Notes: generated by a model from the sequence alone, not told the origin. 64,000 bases of DNA from Pedobacter sp. MR2016-24 (GCF_026239655.1 NZ_JAPIVO010000003.1:719847-783846); one strand, 5' to 3'. Positions 1-11,412 are shown, numbered from the stretch's first letter. A program made the numbers and translations.

Positions 1-275
1 TGCCAAAGATCTTTCTCAAGATAAGGCATCTCCTCTCTGCATACACTACACCAGGATGCAGTAAATTGAAGAACAACAATCTTTCCCCTAAGTGCTTTTA
101 GATCCGTTTTAGTCCCGTTTTGTAAAACCAGTTCAAAGTTATCAGGTGCCTGATCCCCAATCTTCACCAGATATCCTCTGCCATCTTTTTGGGTACGAAT
201 TTCTTTATTTTCCTGTGCTTGAGCTGCAATTCCCAGGTACAGTAACATTGTTATCAATAATAGTTTCTTTCTCAT
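1..275 (-). CDS. TlpA/ResA-type thioredoxin-fold protein, 3' end cut by window edge
   Basis: Only the first 91 codons lie in the window; the gene continues past base 1. The start is an ATG at 275. Residues 1-20 form a signal peptide ending AAQAQ, so the protein is exported to the periplasm or tethered there. Further on are the GDQAPDNFEL entry of AhpC/TSA-Redoxin domains and, near residue 78, the redox motif WCSVC followed by REEMP, the usual thiol-disulfide active site of the TlpA/ResA family (CxxC with a following Pro). Such proteins reduce periplasmic disulfides, often on apocytochromes c or receptor-linked lipoproteins. Its partners lie outside the window, so the specific role is open. 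Start and family are clear; function beyond thiol-disulfide exchange is inference. Confidence 0.85.
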   Translation of the reverse strand, partial: MRKKLLLITMLLYLGIAAQAQENKEIRTQKDGRGYLVKIGDQAPDNFELVLQNGTKTDLKALRGKIVVLQFTASWCSVCREEMPYLEKDLW

Positions 276-630
276 CAGTTGTCAAAACAAGTAGCGTGTA
301 TTCGCTCAATCATTCGGATTAGTTCGTGCAGGATTTATTCTGCTGACATAAACATATACTAATTTAGTAGATTTAAAATTGATTTAACAATTTATTTTCA
401 ATTCCTGATCAATGGCTATGTGCGAAGTACTTATAGTGAGTTTTGACTGCAGACAAGCTTATTTTCCCAATACAAAGGCAAGTATGTATGATCTGCAGAT
501 TTTTATCGCGTAAATGAAACAATGTTCTACTCTCATTTTAGAATTACACCTATTTGAGTATATTTGATAGCCATACACCTTATAATAAAGGAATTAAAAA
601 TACCAATCAGACGAAAACAATATTACCTGA
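276..630. other. Intergenic region, divergent promoters expected
   Basis: 355 bases between the minus-strand thioredoxin gene and the plus-strand membrane protein gene. It is AT-rich with no ORF that looks coding on either strand and no clear hairpin. It presumably carries both promoters, but I cannot assign a convincing -33/-7 pair. Confidence 0.4.
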
Positions 631-1242
631 ATGAAATATCTGGAGAAAATTCAAACCCTGCTGCCATTAGGTTATTTATATCTTATTGTTTTAGGCCTCT
701 TGAAAGAATCTCTGCTCTATTATCCTTTAGGAATAAATATATTGAATTACTCCTCAATTACGGATATCCTGATCAGCCCGATAGCAGACCTTATTTCAAA
801 GGTTGAGTTGATTATTGCTTTGATTATAATCTGTTTAATTTTATATGGCATACAAACTTTGCTGATCAGCTACAGAAACAGCAGATGGAGTCAAAAAATA
901 CTGCATAGATTTGAATTGGCACCAGAAACCAGCAAAAAGGAAATGCAAAAAGTTCTTTTCCCGGTCTTCGTCCTCCTTATTGCAATTGAACTATTGTCAC
1001 TATTTGTTGGATATGGATTAGCGGGTGGTAAGATGTTATCAAAAAAGATCATCAACAGTGACTACACCTATAATTATAAACTCAATTTCAACTCCGGTAA
1101 ATCTGAAGACATTTATGTATTCGACTCCAATAGTTCCTTTTATTTTTATGTCACAAAAGGAAGTTCAAATATTAAAATAGTGCCTGTAGCGAGCATCAAT
1201 ACTATTGAAATGATTGATAATCCGAAATTAAAAACAAACTAA
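631..1242 (+). CDS. Hypothetical membrane protein, 203 aa
   Basis: I do not recognise a family. Three hydrophobic stretches can be seen: about residues 10-30 (LGYLYLIVLGLL), 60-80 (VELIIALIIICLILYGI) and 108-130 (LFPVFVLLIAIELLSLFVGYGLAGG), so two or three membrane passes are likely, followed by a soluble tail of about 70 residues rich in Ser, Asn and Tyr. Between TM2 and TM3 there is a basic cytosolic loop (SYRNSRWSQKILHRFE). The gene stands alone, with the next clear gene on the opposite strand. A different-frame reading of the same stretch beginning upstream was rejected because this frame gives a continuous membrane-protein pattern. A real gene is likely; the function is unknown. Confidence 0.65.
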   Translation: MKYLEKIQTLLPLGYLYLIVLGLLKESLLYYPLGINILNYSSITDILISPIADLISKVELIIALIIICLILYGIQTLLISYRNSRWSQKILHRFELAPETSKKEMQKVLFPVFVLLIAIELLSLFVGYGLAGGKMLSKKIINSDYTYNYKLNFNSGKSEDIYVFDSNSSFYFYVTKGSSNIKIVPVASINTIEMIDNPKLKTN

Positions 1243-1495
1243 GGCCTTCATCTCCTACAGCCATATTCCAAAATAGTCAGGCTGATATATGCGATCTTTA
1301 TCTTCGTCTTAAAAACGTTGATGCGCTGATTTCCTGGTCCGTAAGTCACAGTCATTGTACTGTATTAAATGGATAGCAGGCTGATTTAAGCTTTTCAACG
1401 ATCAATATCCTGAGTTCAACGATACAGAGAAGGTTTTCCTTGTCCCCCGCTATACTTTTGATCAACAAACAGTATAAAACCTTAAAAAAATCAGG

Positions 1496-1654
1496 ATGGA
1501 AGCATTTAAAGAAATCACAATCGCAGGTGTTACAAAGCATATTTTCAGAATCCTGGAGAAACCAGTTATTTTTTTCCAGCATGCTCCCGTGCAATATATC
1601 CTCTTCAGGATTTACAGTATAGCCAGTCAAATTATCTTAATTATTTACAAATAA
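1496..1654 (+). CDS. Possible 52-aa hydrophobic small protein or gene fragment
   Basis: Begins at ATG 1496 (MEAFKEITIAGVTKH...) and ends with a hydrophobic stretch (YILFRIYSIASQIILIIYK). The frame is open only from a stop at 1475. It overlaps by 10 bases, tail to tail, the minus-strand glutaredoxin-like fragment. The soluble N-terminal half looks like real protein sequence, but there is no family match I can name and no upstream signal. It may be a leftover piece of a larger gene, since this 600-base interval seems to hold several gene fragments. Confidence 0.25.
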   Translation: MEAFKEITIAGVTKHIFRILEKPVIFFQHAPVQYILFRIYSIASQIILIIYK

Positions 1655-1800
1655 AAGCAGCTATAAGTGACTAAATATCTGCCCAGATTATCATTGCTGA
1701 TATCTATCCATTCGTAACTCATCTGGCTGCGTTCTAAAAAATCTTTGATTGGCAATACCTCCGGAGAATCTGGTTTACCATAAAGTTTAAGTTTATTCAT
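1645..1800 (-). pseudogene. Glutaredoxin-like N-terminal fragment (51 codons)
   Basis: Starts at ATG 1800 and reads MNKLKLYGKPDSPEVLPIKD, then FLERS and YEWIDIS, which has the beta-alpha-beta start of a glutaredoxin/thioredoxin fold. In Bacteroidota similar N-termini precede FAD-dependent thioredoxin-reductase-like proteins. The reading stops after 51 codons, too short for a fold of at least 75-80 residues, and the last dozen residues (RYLVTYSCFYL) do not fit the pattern. It is probably the 5' stub of a deleted gene. It lies 46 bases downstream of the kinase gene on the same strand and could still be transcribed from it. The family call is by eye. Confidence 0.4.
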
Positions 1801-1846
1801 ATTGTGTTTTCGATTAGAGGTTACCCAAGCTTATTCGATGATATCA

Positions 1847-4045
1847 TTATTTGTTTTGCAGGCTTTTGAGATAAACCTGTGCCTCCTTGATGGCCTCATT
1901 ACAGATGACTTCCAAACCGCAGATCAACTGTCCGAAATTTCTTTGATCACCTGAGAATTCAAGGTCATCCAGCATATGAACTGTTTTTTGCAACACGCCC
2001 ATGATCGCCAGCGTTGTTCTCAAACTGTGTGCTGTTTTTTTAATCTGCTCATAATTCCCTGCTTTTAACGCCGTCCGGAGTGTCTGCATATCTTCAGGTA
2101 TTCTATGGATAAAATGATTGGTAATCTTCCGCTCGTAATCCACGTTTCCCTTGCCCATATCTTTAAGGTAATCCAGATCCAGATAAATAAAAGGCTGAAT
2201 AACATCTTCAACAATCAGGTTGGGAACAGTCAATTTTTCTATCAGCCCCAGCAATTCCTGCTCGTTTACCGGTTTTGAGATATAGTCGTTCATACCTATG
2301 CTAATACATTTCTCGCGCTCGCCAGACATCGCATGTGCGGTCATAGCAATAATAGGAATATCAGATTTAAGCTTCGACCTGATTTCAATTGTAGCAGAAT
2401 ATCCATCCATTTCCGGCATTTGAATATCCATCAGTACCAAATCAAAATAACCGATTTTCACTTTTTCTATAGCTTCTTTTCCATTAGAGGCTATAGCGAA
2501 AGAGAATCCCCAGTAAGCCAGTATATTGGCCATCAGATCCTGGTTCATCATATTATCATCTACAATAAGGATATGTGCGGAACGACTGATCGTATTGGGT
2601 TCCATCACCTGATGGTGAACGTTCTCTTCTGTTTGCTCCTCGTCAGAAGTGAGGTAAGGAATTTCGAATATAAATTCTGTACCCACTCCGGCTTTGCTGC
2701 TAACATCTATTGTGCCTTTTTGAATTTCCAGTAAATCTTTAACGATAGATAAACCGAGACCTGTGCCGCCGTAATTACGGGTAATGGAATCATCAGCCTG
2801 ATTAAATCTTTCGAAGATACGTTCCAGTTTTTCATCTTTTATACCAATACCCTGATCGGCCACCCTGAATTTCAGGGTAATCATATTTCCATCCACTTTA
2901 CCAATTGAAACAGTAATTTTTAATGATCCCTTCTCGCTGAATTTTAGTGCATTCCCCAGCAGATTAACCATGATCTGAGTTAAACGGGTGGCATCACCAA
3001 TCAACGTTTCTGGTACGTCATCTTCAATTTCAGTAATATAACCCAGACCTTTAGCACGCACCCTTTCAGAAAAAAGGACTTCAACAGAATGCAGCAATCC
3101 ACGGATGCTGAAAGGTTTATTTACAATCCGCATCATACCCGCTTCAATCTTGGAAATATCTAAAATATCGTTAATGATCGAAAGGAGATTTTCCCCGGCC
3201 TGCTGTATAGAGTTTATGTAGTGCTGCGACTGACGGTCGACATCCTGTCTCTGTAACAAGGTAGTAAAACCGAGGATAGAATTAAGTGGGGTCCGGATTT
3301 CATGGCTCATATTGGCCAGGAAGTTTTCTTTAATTCCAAGCGACTCTCTGGATTTACGCTCAGAATTATCCAGCTGATCAATCAGCAAAGTCCTGTTTCT
3401 GAACTGACGTGAGATAAACCAGCACAATGCACCACCACTTAAAAACAATAAGGCGATCAGGATATTCCCATAGGCTTTTGCCTTCAATCCGCTATCATTG
3501 ATCTGTTTGATCAGTTTCTGCATCCGCATTTGTCTGCTGTTATAGATTTTGCGGGTGGTGCTGGTAATCTCATCAGAGGTAATTCTGGCCTGAGGGTTAC
3601 CAATTGAAGTGGTATCATCCATTTTACCGGTACGGTTAAAAAGATCAATCAGGTGATTTTTAGTATTTACTTTTTCCTGAGCCAGAAAATTAAGCCTGTC
3701 CAGGTATTTTTTAACATAAGGATCCTCACTCCCATCATCAATGGAATCAAGATACATCCTTACCGCTTGTATCTTGGCTTCCACACCTTCCAGATGGGAA
3801 GTATCATCCGTTGCAATAGCGCCACGAATCCTGCTTTCTATACCAAGGATATCCCGGTCGATTTCACGCAAATGATTACTTGTCCGTAATTCTTCCAGTA
3901 ATTCCTTATTACCCTCAATAAGGGTTTCCATATTTCCGGATGAACTGTACTGAATCATAATGAGCAAAGCCATTCCAACCACAAATGCAGAGAATATCAG
4001 GTAGTTGAATTTGCTGTCAGGCATAAAGGATTTATTTTTTTCCAT
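1847..4045 (-). CDS. Hybrid sensor histidine kinase with receiver and HPt domains, 732 aa
   Basis: Inner-membrane hybrid kinase. Order: TM1 at about 14-33; a periplasmic helical sensor at about 35-190 (CHASE3/four-helix-like, rich in charged helices); TM2 at about 193-211; HisKA with the phospho-accepting His248 in ANMSHEIRTPLN; HATPase_c with N box (VNLLGNALKFS), G1 (DQGIGI) and G2 (GGTGLGLSI); receiver domain with Asp540 in LVLMDIQMPEMDG and the conserved Lys in YISKPVN; C-terminal HPt with His673 in KKTAHSLRT. The full phosphorelay His-Asp-His is therefore in one chain. The LytTR regulator gene lies 41 bases upstream on the same strand, so the two are probably co-transcribed and the HPt may hand phosphate to that regulator. 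The signal sensed is unknown. Confidence 0.93.
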   Translation of the reverse strand: MEKNKSFMPDSKFNYLIFSAFVVGMALLIMIQYSSSGNMETLIEGNKELLEELRTSNHLREIDRDILGIESRIRGAIATDDTSHLEGVEAKIQAVRMYLDSIDDGSEDPYVKKYLDRLNFLAQEKVNTKNHLIDLFNRTGKMDDTTSIGNPQARITSDEITSTTRKIYNSRQMRMQKLIKQINDSGLKAKAYGNILIALLFLSGGALCWFISRQFRNRTLLIDQLDNSERKSRESLGIKENFLANMSHEIRTPLNSILGFTTLLQRQDVDRQSQHYINSIQQAGENLLSIINDILDISKIEAGMMRIVNKPFSIRGLLHSVEVLFSERVRAKGLGYITEIEDDVPETLIGDATRLTQIMVNLLGNALKFSEKGSLKITVSIGKVDGNMITLKFRVADQGIGIKDEKLERIFERFNQADDSITRNYGGTGLGLSIVKDLLEIQKGTIDVSSKAGVGTEFIFEIPYLTSDEEQTEENVHHQVMEPNTISRSAHILIVDDNMMNQDLMANILAYWGFSFAIASNGKEAIEKVKIGYFDLVLMDIQMPEMDGYSATIEIRSKLKSDIPIIAMTAHAMSGEREKCISIGMNDYISKPVNEQELLGLIEKLTVPNLIVEDVIQPFIYLDLDYLKDMGKGNVDYERKITNHFIHRIPEDMQTLRTALKAGNYEQIKKTAHSLRTTLAIMGVLQKTVHMLDDLEFSGDQRNFGQLICGLEVICNEAIKEAQVYLKSLQNK

Positions 4046-4086
4046 ATATTTTTATGAGCGGAGAGTGGTGCTGATTAGATTTTATT

Positions 4087-4803
4087 TTAAATAACGTTGA
4101 TTACCCGATGTAGATTTTTTCTGTAGCTGTCTGCAATTGGCAGAAAATTACCCTGAATTACCATCCCGCCTTCCTGTAGTGTATCAATATGCTGCAGGGA
4201 AACAATGTAAGAGCGATGGATGCGGATAAATTTGCTTTTCGGAAGCCGCTCTTCAACAGATTTTAACCTGGTATGAATAACAAAAAGTTTATCACCGGTG
4301 TGGAATTTTACGAAATCACCCATAGCCTCCGCAAACAGAATATCGTTGATACGGAGACGGCGTACTATACTGCTATCTCTTACAAAGATAAATTCATCAT
4401 TAGTTATTTCTCTTTCTTCGGCTTTACCGGATAAGGTCTCTCTGGCCTTATCAATAGCTTTCAAAAAACGTTGTGAAGAAAATGGTTTAACAAGGTAATC
4501 CGATACATTAAGATCAAAAGCTTCAATAGCATAATCCTTGTTTGAAGTGGTATATATAATGAGATTTTTTTTCCCGCTGAGGTTTTTAGTCAGTTCAATA
4601 CCAGTCATTTCCGGCATCTCAATATCCAGCAAGATCAGATCAACATCGTTGTGCTGCAAATAGTTATAAGCGAGAAATGCATTTTCACATACCTTTACCA
4701 CATCAAGATCATCAATCTGGCTGGCAAGCATCACCATGCTCTCCCGTGCTATTGGATTATCATCAACAATGATGCAGCTTATTTTTTGTCCGTTCGATAT
4801 CAT
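4087..4803 (-). CDS. LytTR-family response regulator, 238 aa
   Basis: N-terminal receiver domain (residues about 8-125) with the acidic pair IIVDD, phospho-accepting Asp60 in LILLDIEMPEMTG, and Lys in YLVKPF; C-terminal LytTR DNA-binding domain (about 135-235) with the family signatures IFVRDSS, DILFAEAMGDFVKF and FIRIHRSYIVSLQHID. LytTR regulators bind direct repeats upstream of their targets as dimers. It is the first gene of a two-gene unit with the hybrid kinase at 1847-4045, an arrangement that suggests a cognate pair. Many Bacteroidota LytTR regulators pair with a LytS/YehU-type kinase; pairing with an HPt-ending hybrid kinase is less usual. Confidence 0.93.
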   Translation of the reverse strand: MISNGQKISCIIVDDNPIARESMVMLASQIDDLDVVKVCENAFLAYNYLQHNDVDLILLDIEMPEMTGIELTKNLSGKKNLIIYTTSNKDYAIEAFDLNVSDYLVKPFSSQRFLKAIDKARETLSGKAEEREITNDEFIFVRDSSIVRRLRINDILFAEAMGDFVKFHTGDKLFVIHTRLKSVEERLPKSKFIRIHRSYIVSLQHIDTLQEGGMVIQGNFLPIADSYRKNLHRVINVI

Positions 4804-4975
4804 TGAGTCGCAGGTAAGTATGACTAATTACACTATTGACAACTTTTACGCAACAATAATACCTTTACATAATCACCTATAAAACAACAAATTAACAGAC
4901 AAAAACACCTTCAAAAATTACTTTATTTCGTTAATTTACGAATGAATTATCCGTTAGCTTCGGCTAAATACCACC

Positions 4976-5170
4976 CTATTCCCCAAGTGTATAAGAAGAT
5001 CCTGAAGCTTCATATGCCTGATTGAGCATATCTATATCTTCCTGCCTGTTTTCAAGAATTTCTGGTGTAATATCATATCCATTGGAATGAATATCTTTCT
5101 GGCTTTGCTGATCTTCAGCCTCTGCATTTTGTGCATCATCTACTTCCTGGTTGTCTTCTGGATTTCTCAT
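4976..5170 (-). CDS. Small acidic hypothetical protein, 64 aa
   Basis: Begins MRNPEDNQEVDDAQNAEAED and is dominated by Glu, Asp, Gln and Asn with no hydrophobic core, so it is probably disordered. The middle part (YDITPEILENRQEDIDMLNQAYEAS) could form one helix. It starts 18 bases downstream of the stop of the 56-aa ORF at 5189-5359 on the same strand, which suggests a two-gene unit. Short acidic proteins of this type recur in Sphingobacteriaceae without known function. No family recognised. Confidence 0.5.
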   Translation of the reverse strand: MRNPEDNQEVDDAQNAEAEDQQSQKDIHSNGYDITPEILENRQEDIDMLNQAYEASGSSYTLGE

Positions 5171-5188
5171 ATATTATAATTTATTATT

Positions 5189-5359
5189 CTAGTTTCTTTT
5201 TAACTTTTCAGAGAGCCTGATCAGCTCTGTATTGAGGAATTTTATGTCCTTCGCGATCTGGCTCACCAGGAACCTTATTTTGCTAATTTCGTCCGCTCTG
5301 AATACATGTCTTGCCTGAGGCAGCATTTTCAGATTTTCATTCAGGTTATGATTTGTCAT
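5189..5359 (-). CDS. Small basic helical protein, 56 aa
   Basis: ATG at 5359 and TAG at 5189-5191. The sequence (MTNHNLNENLKMLPQARHVF..., then EISKIRFLVSQIAKDIKFL and LIRLSEKLKRN) reads as two amphipathic helices with heptad-like Ile/Leu spacing, possibly a coiled coil. It lies directly upstream of the acidic 64-aa ORF, with 18 bases between them. One protein is basic and the other acidic, so they could bind each other (inference). No named family. Confidence 0.4.
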   Translation of the reverse strand: MTNHNLNENLKMLPQARHVFRADEISKIRFLVSQIAKDIKFLNTELIRLSEKLKRN

Positions 5360-5529
5360 TCCACAAAGAGTTTAAGGTGAAGCAATTGAGGCTGGGTTTA
5401 TCGCCTTTATAGCAGTATATCCAAAAAACCGTCCAAATAATAACCAATTAAAAATCAGGTAGTTGTACGAATTATCAAAAAATACGATAACGATATAGCG
5501 TAAATTCATGACGACTTAGTGAAACCATA

Positions 5530-8016
5530 TTACCGAACAGCAGATGAAATAAAACGCAGTATTTCTCCCGGCTTGGTTTTGATACGGAAATCCCTCCCGT
5601 TGAGTTCCTTCTTTCCTTTGCCAGTGATTACATAACTATGGTCCCATGGTAAGATGATGTGCAGATCCTGACCTTTTTCACTGAGCACTTTAATTTCCAT
5701 CACCTCTCCTTTCTGTTGTGCAGCACTAACCAAAAATGCTCCTGCGCAGCGAAGATTATTAAAAGCAGCATCTTTGTCTTTCGGCCAGTTGGGAAATACG
5801 CTTAAAGTGCCATTATAACCTTGCAACAGACATTCATTGATGACCGCCGGCAGGGCGAAATTCTCAAACCAGATACCCATTTTAGACATATAGGCAAAGT
5901 CGGTCTGGTCTCCATAACGACCTCCTGTCTGCATCACCATATCTGTGGCGGTTCCGTTAGGCAACAAACAATAATTGATCTGCCTTTTAAACTGTTCAAG
6001 GTCAAGCTGACCTATTCTTGCTGCCTGCAGGTTCATAAAGACCAGATCATTACCGCCTTCATTTTGCTGATTCTGGTAGGTGCCGGTTAGCATTTCTATT
6101 GTTTTTTTATCACTATGCAGACCAAAATCTTCTCCGGGGAACACCGTAAACAATGCACCGGGTACATTGTAAACAACCTGGTCATGCTCTTCTGGCACGG
6201 AAACCAGCACGGTACCATATTTTTCACTATTTGCAGTTGGATATGCCGGATAGGCAGAAAAGATTTCATCAATAGCATCTACCAGTTTTTTATCCGCAGC
6301 AGCGCTCCCCAATACTTTAACAGCCTGTTTAAATGCTTTGAAAATAAATTTAGTTAAGCTCAGATCCACAGCACCGTCATAGTTATATTTAAAGCCCGGT
6401 CTGAGTCCGTAAAGTTCTGGCGGTACACTGGGAAAAATATGGTATTTATCATCTTTCCATCGTTTATCACTATGACTTTCGGGGCGCTGCATATAGGCCA
6501 CCAGAAATTCAACTGCTGCTTTAATGGGTTCATAAGCTCTTTTCCTAAGGAAGTCCTGATCACCGGAATACAAATACTGCCACCATAATCCCTGCACCGC
6601 CCAGGGTGTTTCACTTACCTCCCAGCCCCAGTCAGGTATAGGATAGGGATTCATACTCATCTCCACCGGATAAGCAGAATGCGGAAAATAAGCACCAGGC
6701 AGTTCATAATATTCTTTAGCCCATTTACGGCTGACAGGCATAAGGGATTCAACCAGATTCACATAAGCTAAATTCTTTTCCAGATGGTTACTGGAAAAAC
6801 AAAGCCAGAAAGGCTGCTGAGTATTGTAATTCATATGGTAATCGCCATGCCAGGCGGTACCGATTTGATTATAACTCCAGTTCGCAAACAGGCCGGGACA
6901 GGTAGCCTCCGGTCTGGTGGCACAGTTGAAAAAATAAAGATTTGTATACCATATCTTTTCAAGGAATTTGTCCCCCAATTGGACGGCCGACCTATTCCAA
7001 TAGGCATTCCATGAAAGAACATTCCTGTCAAATGCAGCCTTGAGTTGTGCGTGTGAGATTGCCTGACTTACCGCAGTTGCTGCATCAAGCTTAACGTCGC
7101 CCCCCTCTTTCAGGGAAACACAAGCTAAAAAAGGATGGCTTTCATCCAGTGCCGCTTCCAGCAGGCTCATATTTTCAGGGTTCCCGTTCCAGCTCATTCG
7201 CTTTTTTTTGGATAACACCTGATTTGTAGATACACTTAAGCTGAATGCTTTATCTTTTGAATGGCTTCGATCTTTTGTCACCTGCCCGGATTCCTGTTGA
7301 GGTAACACCTGCCGGAACTCCATTGAACCCCCGCGCAGGTTTTCTACAGATTGATAAGCAGGAAATTCCTGTGGCGTTGAGGGATCCGGAATAATTTTAA
7401 TCCGGTTAAAGAGGTTGGCGTGGGGGCTACCTTTCTCATCCAACAGCTCCATCCATAGCCTGTCGTCTGACATAGCTGTGAAAATGGACAGGAACAGGCG
7501 TTTTTTATCAGCGGTTAATAGTTCAACCCTGCAAAGCCCATTAGAGATGTCAAGTTCATGACCAATTAACTGCATTTTCCGGCGATCAAATCCCAACAGT
7601 ACCGATCCGCAGGGAAAAGGTCGTGGATAAGGCTTAGCATAATTTTCTGCCGACATCCTATTGTATTTGTTATACCATTCGTCATCCGTTAAATTGGCCA
7701 GCTCAGCTGGAATCTGATCTACCTTATCAAATACTGATTTAAAAGTACCTAATGCTTCACGGTTTTTTTCCGCTATCCTGATATCCCAGACATTGTTATG
7801 CCCAAACCTGATCACTATTGCATCAGGTCTTGTCGTAACCACTGCTCCCATCGCACCGTTACCTAATAATGCACCTTCAAAAAAATCAGTAGCGGGTTTA
7901 GGATATTTGATACTATGTTTTTTTGCTAATTTAACAGCATTTAAAGGCAAAACTTCCTGCGCTCTTAGTAGAATACTCTGGAAAAGCAGCATTAAGGAGA
8001 TTAAAATTCGAAGCAT
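5530..8016 (-). CDS. Secreted GH95-type glycoside hydrolase (alpha-L-fucosidase/galactosidase clan), 828 aa
   Basis: Signal peptide at residues 1-19 ending LLRAQ, so periplasmic or outer-membrane located. The N-terminal part has the GH95-like entry EGALLGNGAMGAVV and NNVWDIR. The (alpha/alpha)6 barrel is marked by WHGDYHMNYNTQQPFW, where the two Asn correspond to the active-site Asn pair of GH95 (N421/N423 in Bifidobacterium AfcA, from family knowledge), and by AVDLSLTKFIFKAFKQAVKVLG in the region of the acid residue. The length matches GH95 (about 780-850). Members cleave terminal alpha-1,2-L-fucose or L-galactose. The gene stands alone, away from the SusCD locus at 20.7-30.2 kb. GH95 similarity is clear to the eye but not close; a related unclassified family is possible. 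Confidence 0.75.
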   Translation of the reverse strand: MLRILISLMLLFQSILLRAQEVLPLNAVKLAKKHSIKYPKPATDFFEGALLGNGAMGAVVTTRPDAIVIRFGHNNVWDIRIAEKNREALGTFKSVFDKVDQIPAELANLTDDEWYNKYNRMSAENYAKPYPRPFPCGSVLLGFDRRKMQLIGHELDISNGLCRVELLTADKKRLFLSIFTAMSDDRLWMELLDEKGSPHANLFNRIKIIPDPSTPQEFPAYQSVENLRGGSMEFRQVLPQQESGQVTKDRSHSKDKAFSLSVSTNQVLSKKKRMSWNGNPENMSLLEAALDESHPFLACVSLKEGGDVKLDAATAVSQAISHAQLKAAFDRNVLSWNAYWNRSAVQLGDKFLEKIWYTNLYFFNCATRPEATCPGLFANWSYNQIGTAWHGDYHMNYNTQQPFWLCFSSNHLEKNLAYVNLVESLMPVSRKWAKEYYELPGAYFPHSAYPVEMSMNPYPIPDWGWEVSETPWAVQGLWWQYLYSGDQDFLRKRAYEPIKAAVEFLVAYMQRPESHSDKRWKDDKYHIFPSVPPELYGLRPGFKYNYDGAVDLSLTKFIFKAFKQAVKVLGSAAADKKLVDAIDEIFSAYPAYPTANSEKYGTVLVSVPEEHDQVVYNVPGALFTVFPGEDFGLHSDKKTIEMLTGTYQNQQNEGGNDLVFMNLQAARIGQLDLEQFKRQINYCLLPNGTATDMVMQTGGRYGDQTDFAYMSKMGIWFENFALPAVINECLLQGYNGTLSVFPNWPKDKDAAFNNLRCAGAFLVSAAQQKGEVMEIKVLSEKGQDLHIILPWDHSYVITGKGKKELNGRDFRIKTKPGEILRFISSAVR

Positions 8017-8193
8017 ATTGATTGGTATCGTTTTTATTTGGTATAAGAGCTAAGTACACTGAAATTGCCCGTTCTGGCAATGGACGATTGTATGAATTCA
8101 ATGAACTATTCCTTTTTTATCAATTCTCCTTTGATAGACGCCTACTAAGACGACACATTAGGTTCAGATGACTGACAAAATCATTATAAATGC

Positions 8194-8225
8194 AAAAGGC
8201 TTCTGAGAAATTCAGAAGCCTTTTT
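8194..8225 (-). terminator. Strong hairpin terminator after katG
   Basis: A 13-bp perfect stem (8194-8206 with 8212-8224, core AAGGCTTCTGA) and a 5-base loop. The A-tract on one side and T-tract on the other make it usable from either strand; here it ends katG, whose stop lies 39 bases away. Confidence 0.88.
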
Positions 8226-8263
8226 AATTGTATAAGAATCAGCACCCGATAGGTGCATTGAAA

Positions 8264-10558
<2,295 letters not shown>

Positions 10559-10716
10559 TTAACGACGTGCCTGGTGATTGTAAATCAATATAAATTTATG
10601 GTATTGAATTCACTAATCACAATCAATTATATCTATGTTAAATAGTTAGCATCTATAATGAAGACCGAACAATAAATTAAACATAATACACGCTAAAGGG
10701 GTTAAGGTAACAACAT

Positions 10717-11412
10717 ATGCAAAAATTAAACCTGTACCTCCTGTTTATTTCCCTCGTTTTTATCACACCTGTGATGGCACAGCAAACGCAGCATAGCGGC
10801 TGGCTGTTTTTATCACATACCCAAAAAGTAAGCAGCAAATTCGATGTACTGGCCGATGTACAGTGGAGAACGGGCGACCAGTTCACGGCTTTAAACACGC
10901 GCTTATGGAGAACTGCGGTTAATTATAATTTCAATAAAAAACAGGCAATAGCACTGGGTTATGCCAATAAAAATGACTGGGAAAAAGAAGAAAACGAAAA
11001 GTTACATACTTTAGAACACCGTGTGTATGAACAATACACCTACAATTTTGAAACAGAAAGAATGGAGTTCAATTTACGGGGCCGCTTAGAGCAACGTTTT
11101 GTGAAGGAAGAAAAATCTGAGTTTTCGCAACGCTTACGTGCATTTATCAGTGTCCAGATTCCCCTGTTAGCCAATGCTGATTTCTCTAAAGGGCTATATG
11201 CTAAAATTCAGGATGAGATTTTTCTTAACGTTCAGCATAAGGAAAGAGTCAACAGCAGCTTACTGGATCAAAACAGGCCTTATGCAGCCTTCGGCTACAG
11301 ATACAATAAACATATAGATATGGAAACGGGATATATGCGATGGCTGCAGAGAGAAGAGGATGGTGATGTGAATACTAATATTTTTCAATTCATGATCACC
11401 ACCAGTTTCTGA
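10717..11412 (+). CDS. DUF2490 domain-containing exported protein, 231 aa
   Basis: Signal peptide at residues 1-21 ending VMAQQ. The remainder is an alternating polar/aromatic beta-strand pattern with the DUF2490 signature (GWLFLSHTQKVSSKF, then NTRLWRTAVNYNF and LEHRVYEQYTYNF, ending in ETGYMRWLQ and NIFQFMITTSF). Ending in Phe after alternating residues is typical of outer-membrane beta-barrels. Members are predicted small barrels of unknown role. It is divergent from katG with 179 bases between the starts. A hairpin terminator follows at 11464-11504. Confidence 0.85.
   Translation: MQKLNLYLLFISLVFITPVMAQQTQHSGWLFLSHTQKVSSKFDVLADVQWRTGDQFTALNTRLWRTAVNYNFNKKQAIALGYANKNDWEKEENEKLHTLEHRVYEQYTYNFETERMEFNLRGRLEQRFVKEEKSEFSQRLRAFISVQIPLLANADFSKGLYAKIQDEIFLNVQHKERVNSSLLDQNRPYAAFGYRYNKHIDMETGYMRWLQREEDGDVNTNIFQFMITTSF

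Noticed and set aside
2333..2734. 133-codon plus-strand ORF
   Set aside because: Lies wholly opposite the conserved kinase/receiver coding sequence; composition is that of an antisense shadow.
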